Source of the DNA: Roseimarinus sediminis | GTDB lineage: Bacteria; Bacteroidota; Bacteroidia; Bacteroidales; Prolixibacteraceae | Assembly (NCBI RefSeq): GCF_050433125.1 | Contig: NZ_JBNPXV010000007.1 | Location: 1 to 64,000 of the forward strand | Length of the DNA stretch: 64,000 nucleotides | Direction of reading: 5' to 3' | Shown here: piece by piece, positions 1 through 8,105 of the stretch | Layout: each line of letters begins with the position of its first letter | Position numbering within the stretch: the first letter of the stretch is position 1 | Position numbers and translations under genes: made by a program | Notes under the pieces: generated by a model | What the model was told of the DNA's origin: nothing | The model's input: the letters and a program-made list of their open reading frames with translations, nothing else | The model's database searches: none

Positions 1-860
1 AGCTTCTCTTCTTTTGTAAAACTTCGCTTTTTCATCGTCATAAAAGTACAGATTTAAATCTATATCTTTGTCCGATGATTTAAGGGGCTAAAACACCTCA
101 CTACTCCAAAAACTCAAACAAAACTTAACACCTGAGCTAATTGAAGTGACATTGCAGAATGCAAGAGTAGTCTCACTCATTCCCAAAAGCGGCTCGTACC
201 CTCACCACATTTTGCTCATTCCCTTACTACACTTGCCCGGTCGCGGCCAGCAGCACTTTGTAACAACACCAGGCACAAAAACCGCCTTTCACTTCATTGC
301 CACTCCAATCCGCAGCAGACGTTCCGTTTCACTCCACACCCGACCGCTACTTTTCGCTTCATTTCGTTCACTCTGGTTTTAGAGCCTTTTAGTTCAACTT
401 TGAAAGGTTGAGGCAAATACAAGAGCTTCGTTCCTCAGCACTTGTCCGCTCGTGCGTAAAGACTACCTCAACACCCACCCTCCAACAACATCCTGTCTCG
501 TTCCAACAACCTACCTTCCCTGAAGTACCCGAAGAAATAAGAAGAACGGTGGAATCCAAAAAATGAAACCTCAAAACAAAGATATTTTTACGCCCCCGCA
601 CATCAAGGCCAAAACAAGTTTTAGAAAAAATCTCCATCCTCGTACCTCGGGGGTAGTATTTTTCCTAAAAGCCTTGACTTTGCCTGCCCACTAAAATTTG
701 AGTTGTTTATCGGTTTCATATACATTCTATTCTCATTTCACTCATACGAAAATTAAAGAAAAAGAATCGATTACATAGAATAATCATACACACCATCCTC
801 TTTCTTTTGAATTAAAAATCATTTCTCCGTAAGATGCAGTAATCTTTAAAATTTTTAGTC
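1..860. other. Gene-poor stretch at window start
   Basis: No convincing coding sequence is visible in these 860 bases. The short open frames on both strands are biased toward Pro/Ser/His/Arg or Cys/Val in the way random translation of C-rich or G-rich DNA is, and none has a plausible start context or a recognisable motif. The DNA is C-rich on the plus strand between about 150 and 640 and becomes AT-rich (promoter-like) just before the small gene at 861. It may be decayed accessory DNA, but no parent gene is recognised. Confidence 0.5.
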
Positions 861-1067
861 ATGAAGAACATAGGAAATTTTCTAATTGGATCAATATCCA
901 GTTTTGGAGTAGCACAAGCTCTCCCCGATACAGTTCAAACTGCAAGTGAAGCTTCTACAGGTGTAGTCGATTCTATCGAAGCACTGGTCAGTTTACTCAG
1001 TGGTATTTTGTCTGCTGTTTTTGTTGCATGGATAAAACGTAAATGGCAAAAAACAACCACGAAGTAA
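861..1067 (+). CDS. Small putative membrane protein (68 aa)
   Basis: A 68-residue protein with a Gly/Ser/Ala-rich N-terminus, an acidic middle and one predicted membrane segment (about residues 43-58, VSLLSGILSAVFVAWI), followed by a strongly basic tail (KRKWQKTTTK). It has an ordinary ATG start preceded by AT-rich sequence. It lies seven bases before the left end of an IS982-like element and upstream of a DUF6266 gene, so it was probably co-transcribed with DUF6266 before the insertion; that is inference. The family is not recognised. The layout of a single helix with a positive tail is also seen in phage holins and small toxins, but nothing here proves either role. Confidence 0.55.
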   Translation: MKNIGNFLIGSISSFGVAQALPDTVQTASEASTGVVDSIEALVSLLSGILSAVFVAWIKRKWQKTTTK

Positions 1068-1074
1068 GAGTCAG

Positions 1075-2145
1075 GGTATAAACTCTTAATGTGAATCAAG
1101 GGTTGAAAATACGATAAAAAAAGTTCATTAAATGTATGAAAATCAAGCAATTAAATTTGCTTAAATCCCTGGAAATCAGTATCTTAATATTGTTTTCGAA
1201 GCGATATTTAGATATGATTTCCAAGGATAAGGACGACAAGTTAATAAGAATTTACTTTTTTGTTTGTGAGAAATTTGAAGAACTTCAATTTTATTGTGAA
1301 CGGTTCAGTAATAACAAGCAACCTGAATTTACAGATCAAGAAATTATGACAATATACCTATATGCCATAAACCATGCAGGGCACACCAAGGTAAAACACA
1401 TCTACCGTTTTGCCTCAGACTGGTTAAGGTCATGGTTTCCAAAGCTTGGAAGCTATCAGGCCTTTAATAATAGGCTAAACAGACTTGGTGGGGCTTTCAC
1501 CAGGCTTACTGAAATTATTTTAAATGATAATCAACCAGAAGACTGTTGCCTGAACCAGAGTTTAATGGATTCTATGCCAATTATTACCTGTTCTGGCAAA
1601 CGGATAGGGAAAGTTGCCAGAGAGCTAACCGACAAAGGTTATTGTTCTACTAAAGGAATGTATTATTATGGGCTAAAAATGCACCTGTTGGGTTTCCGAA
1701 GGATAGGTAAATTACCCCATCCCGAACAAATATTGTTTACACCTGCATCGGTCAATGATGTTACCGTGTTTAAAGAATCGTGGGCTGAAATCGAAGATAG
1801 GGTTTTCTTTGGTGATAAAATATACTTTGTGAATGACTTAAATGAGAGCATGTTAAAGAATAGAAACTCTGAAACACTTGCACCAATAAAAGCCATTAAA
1901 GGAATGCATGAAGTTATTAAACAAAGAATTAAAGCGGCAGATGATCTGTTTTCAACAGCAGTTTCAAAAGTCAGACAACCCATTGAGGCTATATTTAACT
2001 GGTTAATTGAAAAAGCTGACATTCAGAAAGCTAGCAAGGTGCGATCAACTAAAGGGTTAATAGTTCATGCTTTTGGAAAACTTGCTGCGGCATTTATTAA
2101 TTTAGCAATTTAACTCTTGATTCGCATTCTTAATAAACTTATACC
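1075..2145 (+). mobile_element. IS982-family insertion sequence
   Basis: The transposase gene is flanked by imperfect terminal inverted repeats. The left end (1075-1107) begins GGTATAA and ends GAATCAAGGGTTGAA. The reverse complement of the right end (2110-2145) begins GGTATAAG and ends GAATCAAGAGTTAA. The two ends differ by a few substitutions and a four-base length difference. No clear target-site duplication is visible directly outside these limits, so the exact outer ends may be a few bases off. The element lies between the small gene at 861 and the DUF6266 gene at 2201. Confidence 0.75.
1136..2113 (+). CDS. IS982-family transposase
   Basis: A DDE transposase of 325 residues, full length for IS982. 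The N-terminal third is helical and probably binds DNA. The catalytic domain contains the family pattern with Asp145 in LMDSMP, Asp227 in FFGDKIYF and Glu284 in RQPIEAIFNWL, matching the expected D-D-E order. A YYYGLKMHLLG segment shortly after the first Asp is also typical. An internal ATG at 1214 (MISKDKDD) would give a length closer to many relatives and could be the real start. The frame is intact, so the element could still be active. Confidence 0.9.
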   Translation: MKIKQLNLLKSLEISILILFSKRYLDMISKDKDDKLIRIYFFVCEKFEELQFYCERFSNNKQPEFTDQEIMTIYLYAINHAGHTKVKHIYRFASDWLRSWFPKLGSYQAFNNRLNRLGGAFTRLTEIILNDNQPEDCCLNQSLMDSMPIITCSGKRIGKVARELTDKGYCSTKGMYYYGLKMHLLGFRRIGKLPHPEQILFTPASVNDVTVFKESWAEIEDRVFFGDKIYFVNDLNESMLKNRNSETLAPIKAIKGMHEVIKQRIKAADDLFSTAVSKVRQPIEAIFNWLIEKADIQKASKVRSTKGLIVHAFGKLAAAFINLAI

Positions 2146-2200
2146 AAGTTCTAATTAACAGTTAAACACAAATTTTATTCATTCTTTAAATTTAATAGTC

Positions 2201-2833
2201 ATGGGAAGAATTAGTCAGGGTATTTTAGGAGGAGTCTCAGGAACAATCGGAAATGTTGTTGGTGGCTCCTGGAAAGGTATTACATACCTTAGAGTCAAAT
2301 CAGATCACTACAATGATGCAAATTCGGAGAAACAAGTTAAGCAACGCACCAAATTTGCAGCATGTGTCGCTTTTGCAAAATTGATTATCGACACGATTAT
2401 TCGCCCTATTTGGAACAAAAAGGCGGTAAAGATGTCAGGATTCAATTTATTCACAAAAACCAATCTATCGGCATTTAATGCTGATGGAGACATTGGAGAT
2501 TATAGTCAATTACAAGTTTCAGTTGGGGATTTACCATTACCTGAGAATATTGTAATTGCTGATGATGCTGAAACAGAAGGGGGAGTTTCAATTACTTGGG
2601 AGGACAATTCTGGTACAGGTAGCGCACTTGCCTCCGATGAATTTCGTATTTTGGCTATCAGTAATGGAGAAGTCAATGTATTGCAAGACATCGAAATTAC
2701 CAGAGAAACAGAATCAGCCAAAGTACTTTTACCGTATGGTGCAGGTGTTGAGGTTCAAGTGTATGTTTTCTTCGAAAGTGTTGAAAATTACATTTTCTCA
2801 CCAAGTCAACATGGTGCGGTAAACGTAACTTAA
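2201..2833 (+). CDS. DUF6266 family protein
   Basis: A 210-residue protein recognised as DUF6266, a Bacteroidota family of unknown function. The N-terminal block GRISQGILGGVSGTIGN followed by VGGSWKGITYLR is the family hallmark. A helical segment (about 45-75) and a beta-rich C-terminal half (about 100-210) that looks like a fibronectin/Ig-type fold follow. There is no signal peptide and no catalytic motif. It begins 56 bases after the end of the IS982 element, so its original promoter region may have been altered by the insertion. It is followed by a weak hairpin (GGTGAAA/TTTCACC, about 2842-2872) without a T tract. Confidence 0.8.
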   Translation: MGRISQGILGGVSGTIGNVVGGSWKGITYLRVKSDHYNDANSEKQVKQRTKFAACVAFAKLIIDTIIRPIWNKKAVKMSGFNLFTKTNLSAFNADGDIGDYSQLQVSVGDLPLPENIVIADDAETEGGVSITWEDNSGTGSALASDEFRILAISNGEVNVLQDIEITRETESAKVLLPYGAGVEVQVYVFFESVENYIFSPSQHGAVNVT

Positions 2834-2991
2834 TGAAAATTTGGTGAAATAAACGGCATATTTTGTTTCACCTATGTTTCACCCGGTCAAAAATTAATGG
2901 TTAGTAGTTTTCTGCTCACCATTATTTATTTCAAGCCATATTATTATGATTAACAATACGCTTCTCCAATAATACCAAACCTTCCATAAAA

Positions 2992-3025
2992 CAAAAAAGC
3001 CTCAACGTTACCGTTGAAGCTTTTT
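2992..3025 (-). terminator. Rho-independent terminator after the tRNA-Lys pair
   Basis: An inverted repeat with a four-base loop (TTCAACG/CGTTGA core, extended by GCTT/AGGC) is followed on the minus strand by a T tract (TTTTTTGTTTT). It lies immediately 3' of the minus-strand tRNA genes and directly follows the second mature tRNA end. It could also act in the other direction because the other flank is T-rich. Confidence 0.7.
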
Positions 3026-3026
3026 G

Positions 3027-3099
3027 TGACTCAGCTGGGGTTCGAACCCAGGACCCCATCCTTAAAAGGGATGTGCTCTACCAGCTGAGCTACTGAGTC
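3027..3099 (-). tRNA. tRNA-Lys (anticodon TTT), copy 2
   Basis: Reading the minus strand gives a 7-bp acceptor stem (GACTCAG/CTGAGTC, discriminator A), a D arm GCTC-AGCTGGTA-GAGC, an anticodon stem CATCC/GGATG with loop CTTTTAA (anticodon TTT, Lys) and a T arm CTGGG-TTCGAAC-CCCAG. The length is 73 bases and CCA is not encoded. It is an identical copy of the tRNA gene 43 bases upstream. Confidence 0.96.
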
Positions 3100-3141
3100 G
3101 GTCACTATGTATTATTTGACATTTTTATAAAAAGAAAAAAG

Positions 3142-3214
3142 TGACTCAGCTGGGGTTCGAACCCAGGACCCCATCCTTAAAAGGGATGTGCTCTACCAGC
3201 TGAGCTACTGAGTC
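3142..3214 (-). tRNA. tRNA-Lys (anticodon TTT), copy 1
   Basis: Identical in all 73 bases to the tRNA at 3027-3099, with the same anticodon loop CTTTTAA. A few flanking bases (GTGAC on one side, GGTCAC on the other) are also the same, so the duplicated unit is a little longer than the mature tRNA. The two genes are probably transcribed as one unit from the high-coordinate side and end at the terminator at 2992-3025. Confidence 0.96.
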
Positions 3215-3611
3215 GGTCACTTTTTTACTATTTCGATTAAAAAATCGCCTTTTTTATTTAGACTGGTTTTACTAAAAATCTATTCTTACAATCCTTGTCC
3301 AACGTGCTTTTCGTTTGTCAAAGGCGCTGCAAAAATACGTGAAATTTTTTTTGCTCCAAATAAATCACCTCCATTTTTTACAAAAAATCCGACTGTGCTC
3401 TATAATGTTTTAAAAACGAATAACTTATTACCAAAAAGAGCCGTGATCGCCATGTTGAGTATATCGATAAAAGCTGTGAATAAACGAAATTTGACATGTA
3501 AAAATCACTTTTTTAGCTCATTACTACATTATTTTCCCTCGATGATCAGGCTGAAAAATAGTTTTGAACGAATGTATTTATCATATTTGGCGTGAAATTT
3601 AAAATGCAGGT
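3215..3611. other. Intergenic region upstream of the tRNAs and of tauE-like gene
   Basis: About 400 AT-rich bases that serve as promoter region for the minus-strand tRNA-Lys pair and the plus-strand TauE-type gene at 3612. A 66-codon plus-strand frame at 3395 has no recognisable features and is considered chance. No repeat or RNA gene was seen. Confidence 0.5.
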
Positions 3612-4352
3612 ATGGATGAGTTGATAAAGCTCCTTTTATTATTTAGTGCCGGATTTATGGCCAGTTTTGTGAACATGATGGCTGGAGGTGGTTCAATGCT
3701 GACAATAGGGGCCTTGATACTTATTGGTGTTGAACCCATTATTGCCAATGGTACCAATCGAATAGGGGTATTATTTGGAACCGGAGCGGGTGCCATCACT
3801 TATCGGGCTGAAAAATTTACTGATATTAGAACCAGTTTGACGCTTGGTATCTGTGCAATTCCCGGAGCAATTGCCGGTTCCCTGTTTTCTGTTCATTTAG
3901 GAAATGAATGGTTTCAAAAAATACTTGGTATGGTGATGATCTTCATTGTTCTGACCATGTTCCTACCCCAAAAATCGATTACAGCAAGGGCACAGGCAAT
4001 CGGGAAAAGTTGGTTGATTTATCCGGCGATGATCTTGATTGGTTTTTACGGCGGGTTCATTCAGGTAGGTGTCGGATTCATTATTATGGCCGTTTTGCGA
4101 CATTTATTATCTTTCGATCTGTTAAGGGTAAACATGCATAAAATTTTCATTGTTTTGATTTACACCCTTCCGGTTCTTTTAATTTTTGGTCTCAACGGGA
4201 AAATCGATTATTTATATGCCATTATTATGTCACTGGGCAACGCCTTGGGTTCCTATATTTCAGTAAAACTCGCACTTCGTCGTGGCGAAAAACTGGTTAA
4301 AGCCGTGCTTATTTTTGCTGTGATCCTAATGGCAATAAAAATGTTGGTATGA
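3612..4352 (+). CDS. TauE/SafE-type sulfite exporter family permease
   Basis: A 246-residue membrane protein with seven or eight predicted helices arranged as two repeats, typical of the TauE/SafE (DUF81) family of anion exporters for sulfite, sulfonates or organosulfur compounds. The family signature is visible near the N-terminus (FSAGFMASFVNMMAGGGS, then GTNRIGVLFGTGAG) and the second repeat begins around YPAMILIGFYGGFIQVGVG. The substrate cannot be told from sequence. The ATG at 3612 follows a purine-rich stretch (TGCAGG). It converges with the Na/Pi cotransporter gene, 55 bases away. Confidence 0.88.
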   Translation: MDELIKLLLLFSAGFMASFVNMMAGGGSMLTIGALILIGVEPIIANGTNRIGVLFGTGAGAITYRAEKFTDIRTSLTLGICAIPGAIAGSLFSVHLGNEWFQKILGMVMIFIVLTMFLPQKSITARAQAIGKSWLIYPAMILIGFYGGFIQVGVGFIIMAVLRHLLSFDLLRVNMHKIFIVLIYTLPVLLIFGLNGKIDYLYAIIMSLGNALGSYISVKLALRRGEKLVKAVLIFAVILMAIKMLV

Positions 4353-4407
4353 TAATTTCTTACTGTTTGAATAAAAATTTTCAACAAATGCGATGCACTT
4401 CCTTTGA

Positions 4408-6129
4408 TTATTTTGCCGCATTCAATTCATCAATGTATTTCAAGGCATGATAACAGTGATCGGCCAAAACGCCCTGTTCAGAGAAGAAATCACAATACAG
4501 GATGCCAATTTTATATTTGTAGCTGCCTTTCTTAATTGCTTTCAGGTGTTCCATATTCAGTTGTTCAACATCGTCATTGATCTTGTCGCGGAAGTTTCGC
4601 TCACTTTCGAGGTAGATTGGCTTCGATTTTTCTTCCAGCATCCTTTCTATTTTTTCAACTACAATATCAAGTGATCCGAACATTTGCTGCAAATTCTGAA
4701 TCATTTCGTTGTTGAAGGATGATTTCCTGCTTTTCGATGCCATAATCAGTTGTGCCATCAGGTAACATGAATCGCTGATACTTTCAATACGACTTACGAG
4801 TTTAATCATGGCACTGGCCTGAGCTGCCGTCTTTTTACTAACATCACTTCGGGTGATCTGGGTGAGAAAGCTTACAATCTCTTCATCCATACGATCAGCG
4901 ATTTCCTCGTATTTTTGAACTCGTGCAATGGTTTTATCAAGTTTTTTTGGCTTGTCTTCAAGCAGCATTTCTTTCACCATTTGATACATGCGTTTGGTGC
5001 GTTGCATGAAAACATCAATTTCTTTACGTGCCTGCAAAGCCGAAAGCTCGTCGAAGCTCATAAGCCCTGTATTGATGTAATTTAATTTGAAAACCACATC
5101 ATCGTCGTCTTTTGTACGAATAATACGTTTCACCAGACTGGCAATGGGGCTTACAAACCAAATGAGCAATAAGGTATTTACAATGTTGAATACCGTGTGG
5201 TAAATCGACAGGGCAAGGGGCATTGCTGCATTGGCTTGCTGAATACTTTGACCGTTTGCTGTATTGGGTAATGTGAGATCAAAAATATTCATAATAGCAA
5301 AAACCACATTTTCGAATGGTCTGAAAAGCAGCATGGCAATAATTACCCCAAATACATTGAACAAGAGATGAGCCATAGCAGCTTGCTTGGCAGTGGAATT
5401 GGTTACTAATGCAGCCAGATTGGCGGTTATCGTCGTTCCAATATTTTGTCCCAGCACCATGGCTACTGCCATGTCAAAACCGATCCATCCGTTGTAGCAC
5501 ATTACCAGTGTAAGCGCCATGGCTGCGCTCGATGATTGCAAAACCAGTGTAATGGCTGTTCCGGTAGCCAGAAAAAAGAGAATGGACCAATAGCCCGACG
5601 AGGAGTAATTGGTAATGAAGGAAAGAATGTCGGGGTTGCTGTTGATATCGGGAACCGAACTGTTGAGGTACGAAAGGCCCATGAATATCATGGCAAAGCC
5701 TACAACCAGTTCGCCTATTGATCTTCGTTTTGCCAGTTTCGAAAATACCAATGGTAAGCTCAGGCCAATTAATGGCAGGGCAAAAGCACTGATATCGATT
5801 TTAAAACCCAGCAGGGATATCAGCCATGCTGTGACGGTTGTTCCAATATTAGCACCCATTATTACACCAATCGACTGAACCAGATTTAGCAAACCTGCAT
5901 TGACAAAACTTACCACCATTACCGTTGTTGCCGATGAGCTTTGTATTATGGCCGTAATTAAGACGCCGGTTAATACTCCCTTGAAACGGTTGGATGTCAT
6001 TGCTCCCAAAATGTTTCGCATTTTATCGCCGGCAACTTTTTGCAACGATTCGCTCATGAGCTTCATGCCAAAGAGAAAAAAGGCAAGCGAGCCGATGAGT
6101 CTTAGCAGATCAAAAAATGTGTAATTCAT
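4408..6129 (-). CDS. Na+/phosphate cotransporter family protein with PhoU-like tail
   Basis: A 573-residue inner-membrane protein. Residues about 1-330 form the Na_Pi_cotrans domain with its two inverted repeats, each with the diagnostic QSSS motif (TAIIQSSSATT near residue 62 and TLVLQSSSAAM near 200). Residues about 350-565 are helical, rich in charged residues and match the PhoU-like C-terminal domain of bacterial NptA homologues. The family brings phosphate in with sodium. A pst operon is also present in this window, so the cell has both a low-affinity and a high-affinity route. A long AT-rich upstream region (6130-6501) is shared with the divergent lipoprotein gene. Confidence 0.9.
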   Translation of the reverse strand: MNYTFFDLLRLIGSLAFFLFGMKLMSESLQKVAGDKMRNILGAMTSNRFKGVLTGVLITAIIQSSSATTVMVVSFVNAGLLNLVQSIGVIMGANIGTTVTAWLISLLGFKIDISAFALPLIGLSLPLVFSKLAKRRSIGELVVGFAMIFMGLSYLNSSVPDINSNPDILSFITNYSSSGYWSILFFLATGTAITLVLQSSSAAMALTLVMCYNGWIGFDMAVAMVLGQNIGTTITANLAALVTNSTAKQAAMAHLLFNVFGVIIAMLLFRPFENVVFAIMNIFDLTLPNTANGQSIQQANAAMPLALSIYHTVFNIVNTLLLIWFVSPIASLVKRIIRTKDDDDVVFKLNYINTGLMSFDELSALQARKEIDVFMQRTKRMYQMVKEMLLEDKPKKLDKTIARVQKYEEIADRMDEEIVSFLTQITRSDVSKKTAAQASAMIKLVSRIESISDSCYLMAQLIMASKSRKSSFNNEMIQNLQQMFGSLDIVVEKIERMLEEKSKPIYLESERNFRDKINDDVEQLNMEHLKAIKKGSYKYKIGILYCDFFSEQGVLADHCYHALKYIDELNAAK

Positions 6130-6501
6130 TCAGATACTTTCTCTATTGTGTTATCTTGTGCTACAAAACTAAAAAAAACATCGTCTTTTTTTAACATATA
6201 ATATTTTACATTTCTTTTTTCAATACGAACAAGCAGATGTTTTTGTGCAATGTCGCTTTTTTGTATCTACAGAATAGATTTTTCATCGAATACCCTATTC
6301 TAATTTGATTCGTTTATGCTACTTAATAGCGCATAACGTGCTATGCCTACAAATGTGTGAATAAAAAGAATCAGCATGTTTCTGTTTGGTGAAACAAAGT
6401 ACTTCGATTACTAATTTGACAGAAACTGGTATTTTGTTTTTTTATTTACGAACTTTGCAAAACGATTGGTTTTTTAAGCTTTTCAATTAAAATTAATAAT
6501 T
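6130..6501. other. Divergent promoter region
   Basis: 372 AT-rich bases between the divergent Na/Pi cotransporter and lipoprotein genes. No open frame of note is present. TTTG at 6415-6418 and AACTTTG at 6451-6457 resemble Bacteroidota promoter elements on the plus strand, but the spacing does not fit well. Confidence 0.4.
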
Positions 6502-7284
6502 ATGAGAAAGAATAATGTGATGTTGGCAATGCTTTTCATAGCCATTGCCGGTTTTTTTACTTCGTGTATTGATGATGTGGTAAGTGATGAAGGTCCTGTT
6601 ATTACAGTAAGTAGTCCTGCGGCCGACAGCATCGATATTTTTATTGGCGATTCAGTCGACTTTAGCATTGCCTTATCAGCAGAAAATGGCCTCACTAATT
6701 TTAAAGCCATGGTTTCAGCTACAGGGATTGAACTTTCGAATAGTAATCTCACTTTTAATGATACCAATAATGAAAGTGTTACAGTGACTGCAAAAGTTAC
6801 AGAAAGTGCGGCTGTAGGCAATGCAACAGTAACCTTTGTAGTTGAAGATGGACTTAAAAGTACCAATGAAACAAAAGTACTGGTAATTTCGAAGAATGAA
6901 ACTCCGTTAAGCGAAGCAGCCGATTTCGAATGGGAACGTGTAGGTGGCAATGCCGCAACAGGTTTGGAACAATTTGGTCTTACCTGGACGGAAAATACTT
7001 CGACCAGCGCCGTAATTAAAAAGGGTGCCGACAAATTTGTTGAACTCGATGTTGAAGACTGGATCAACATTACCAGCCTTGAAGCATTGACTGAGGCCAT
7101 TGAGGCAGCCGATGATATGGATCGTTGGGAGAAAATATCGGCAGAAGAAAGTAAAACCTACGACCTGACCCTGGGTACAAAAGTAGAAACTACTTATTAC
7201 CTTATTCATATTACCAATGCCAATGTAACTACCGATGCGGTGGCTGGTACAACAATAACTGTTATCGGGCAATACAAGGAATAG
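6502..7284 (+). CDS. Surface-type lipoprotein, hypothetical
   Basis: A 260-residue lipoprotein. The first 21 residues are a signal peptide ending in a lipobox (GFFTSC, Cys at 21) followed by acidic residues (IDDVVSDEG), the pattern that in Bacteroidota often marks outer-surface lipoproteins. Residues about 30-125 are beta-rich and Ig-like (ITVSSPAADS, then a sandwich of alternating Val/Thr). The second half (about 135-260) matches a common Bacteroidota lipoprotein pattern with WERVGG, FGLTW, a WINITS block and a terminal ITVIGQYKE strand. No enzymatic motif is present. It is a single gene followed by a strong terminator. Confidence 0.75.
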   Translation: MRKNNVMLAMLFIAIAGFFTSCIDDVVSDEGPVITVSSPAADSIDIFIGDSVDFSIALSAENGLTNFKAMVSATGIELSNSNLTFNDTNNESVTVTAKVTESAAVGNATVTFVVEDGLKSTNETKVLVISKNETPLSEAADFEWERVGGNAATGLEQFGLTWTENTSTSAVIKKGADKFVELDVEDWINITSLEALTEAIEAADDMDRWEKISAEESKTYDLTLGTKVETTYYLIHITNANVTTDAVAGTTITVIGQYKE

Positions 7285-7301
7285 AAGCATTAGCACATAA
7301 T

Positions 7302-7337
7302 AAAAAAGCTGTACCCTGCCGGTGCAGCTTTTTTTTT
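7302..7337 (+). terminator. Rho-independent terminator of the lipoprotein gene
   Basis: A GC-rich hairpin (AAAAGCTGTACC, CTGCC loop, GGTGCAGCTTTT) is followed by nine Ts. It starts 18 bases after the lipoprotein stop and also ends in an A tract on the other side, so it may serve the convergent LysE gene as well. Confidence 0.85.
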
Positions 7338-7366
7338 ATGATAAAAAAACTTAGTGTTTTACTGAA

Positions 7367-8008
7367 TTATATCGAAGGATTCCCTCGAATGATCACCAAA
7401 ATGGTCGTTACCAGTACAAACAGAATAATGGCAGCACCCGAAAGTTTGTTGAACCACCATAGTATGCGCAGATTAAAGTGGTGCCTGAAGCGACTGATGC
7501 CGTAGGTTACTACCAGCCACCATGCCGATGCTCCCATCATAAAACCTGTAGAAAAAACAAGGGGTGATGCCAGGTGATGAATGTCAAATACGACCTTGGC
7601 ACTGGCAAATACAGCGATGTATGCCAGGGCAATCATCGGGTTTGAAAAAGCGATGAGCATGGCCGATCCGAAACACTGTATGGGGCTGGTACCTTTGCGC
7701 TTGAATTTCTTTAATGCAGCCAAAGGGTGTGAGTTAAAAATATACAAGCCAAGCAGCAGCAAAACGAAAGCACCAATGATTTGTATGCTTGTCTGGTGCT
7801 GACGCAGAAAAGTAATTATGTACGAAACACTAAACCCTGCAACCAGTGCCCATATTGAATCGGCAACAGCAACTCCAAGCCCGGTATAAAAACCCGATTT
7901 GAAATTACGGTTGGCGGTACGTTGTATTACTAATATAGCCAGTGGTCCCAGGGGCAATGAAACCAGTAATCCAATCATCAGTCCTTTTCTGAATAACTCA
8001 AACAGCAT
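7367..8008 (-). CDS. LysE/RhtB family amino-acid exporter
   Basis: A 213-residue membrane protein with about six hydrophobic helices. The N-terminal motif GLLVSLPLGPLAILVIQRT, followed by GFYTGLGVAVADSIWA, is typical of the LysE/RhtB translocator family, which exports amino acids or their derivatives. Length is normal. The substrate is unknown. The start at 8008 lies about 20 bases from a good -7 box. Confidence 0.88.
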   Translation of the reverse strand: MLFELFRKGLMIGLLVSLPLGPLAILVIQRTANRNFKSGFYTGLGVAVADSIWALVAGFSVSYIITFLRQHQTSIQIIGAFVLLLLGLYIFNSHPLAALKKFKRKGTSPIQCFGSAMLIAFSNPMIALAYIAVFASAKVVFDIHHLASPLVFSTGFMMGASAWWLVVTYGISRFRHHFNLRILWWFNKLSGAAIILFVLVTTILVIIRGNPSI

Positions 8009-8028
8009 GGTATCGTTAAATTATTTTG

Positions 8029-8057
8029 CAAATATACTTTACACAACAACAATTCAA
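8029..8057 (-). promoter_or_regulatory. Bacteroidota-type promoter of the LysE gene
   Basis: On the minus strand a TATATTTG box (complement of 8029-8036) fits the -7 consensus TAnnTTTG and a TTG lies 18 bases upstream (8055-8057) at the -33 position. It would give a short leader before the LysE start at 8008. The region also lies close to the start of the divergent TonB receptor gene. Confidence 0.5.
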
Positions 8058-8105
8058 CAGCGTTAATGGCGTTAAATGTTTATCGAAATATTATTTTTGC
8101 ATCGC

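Noticed and set aside
146..637. Frames of 78 and 82 codons near the window start
   Set aside because: No domain, no start context, and skewed composition from C-rich or G-rich DNA; the two lie on opposite strands without other support.
3395..3595. 66-codon frame between the tRNAs and the TauE-type gene
   Set aside because: AT-rich chance frame without motif; the region serves as divergent promoter space.
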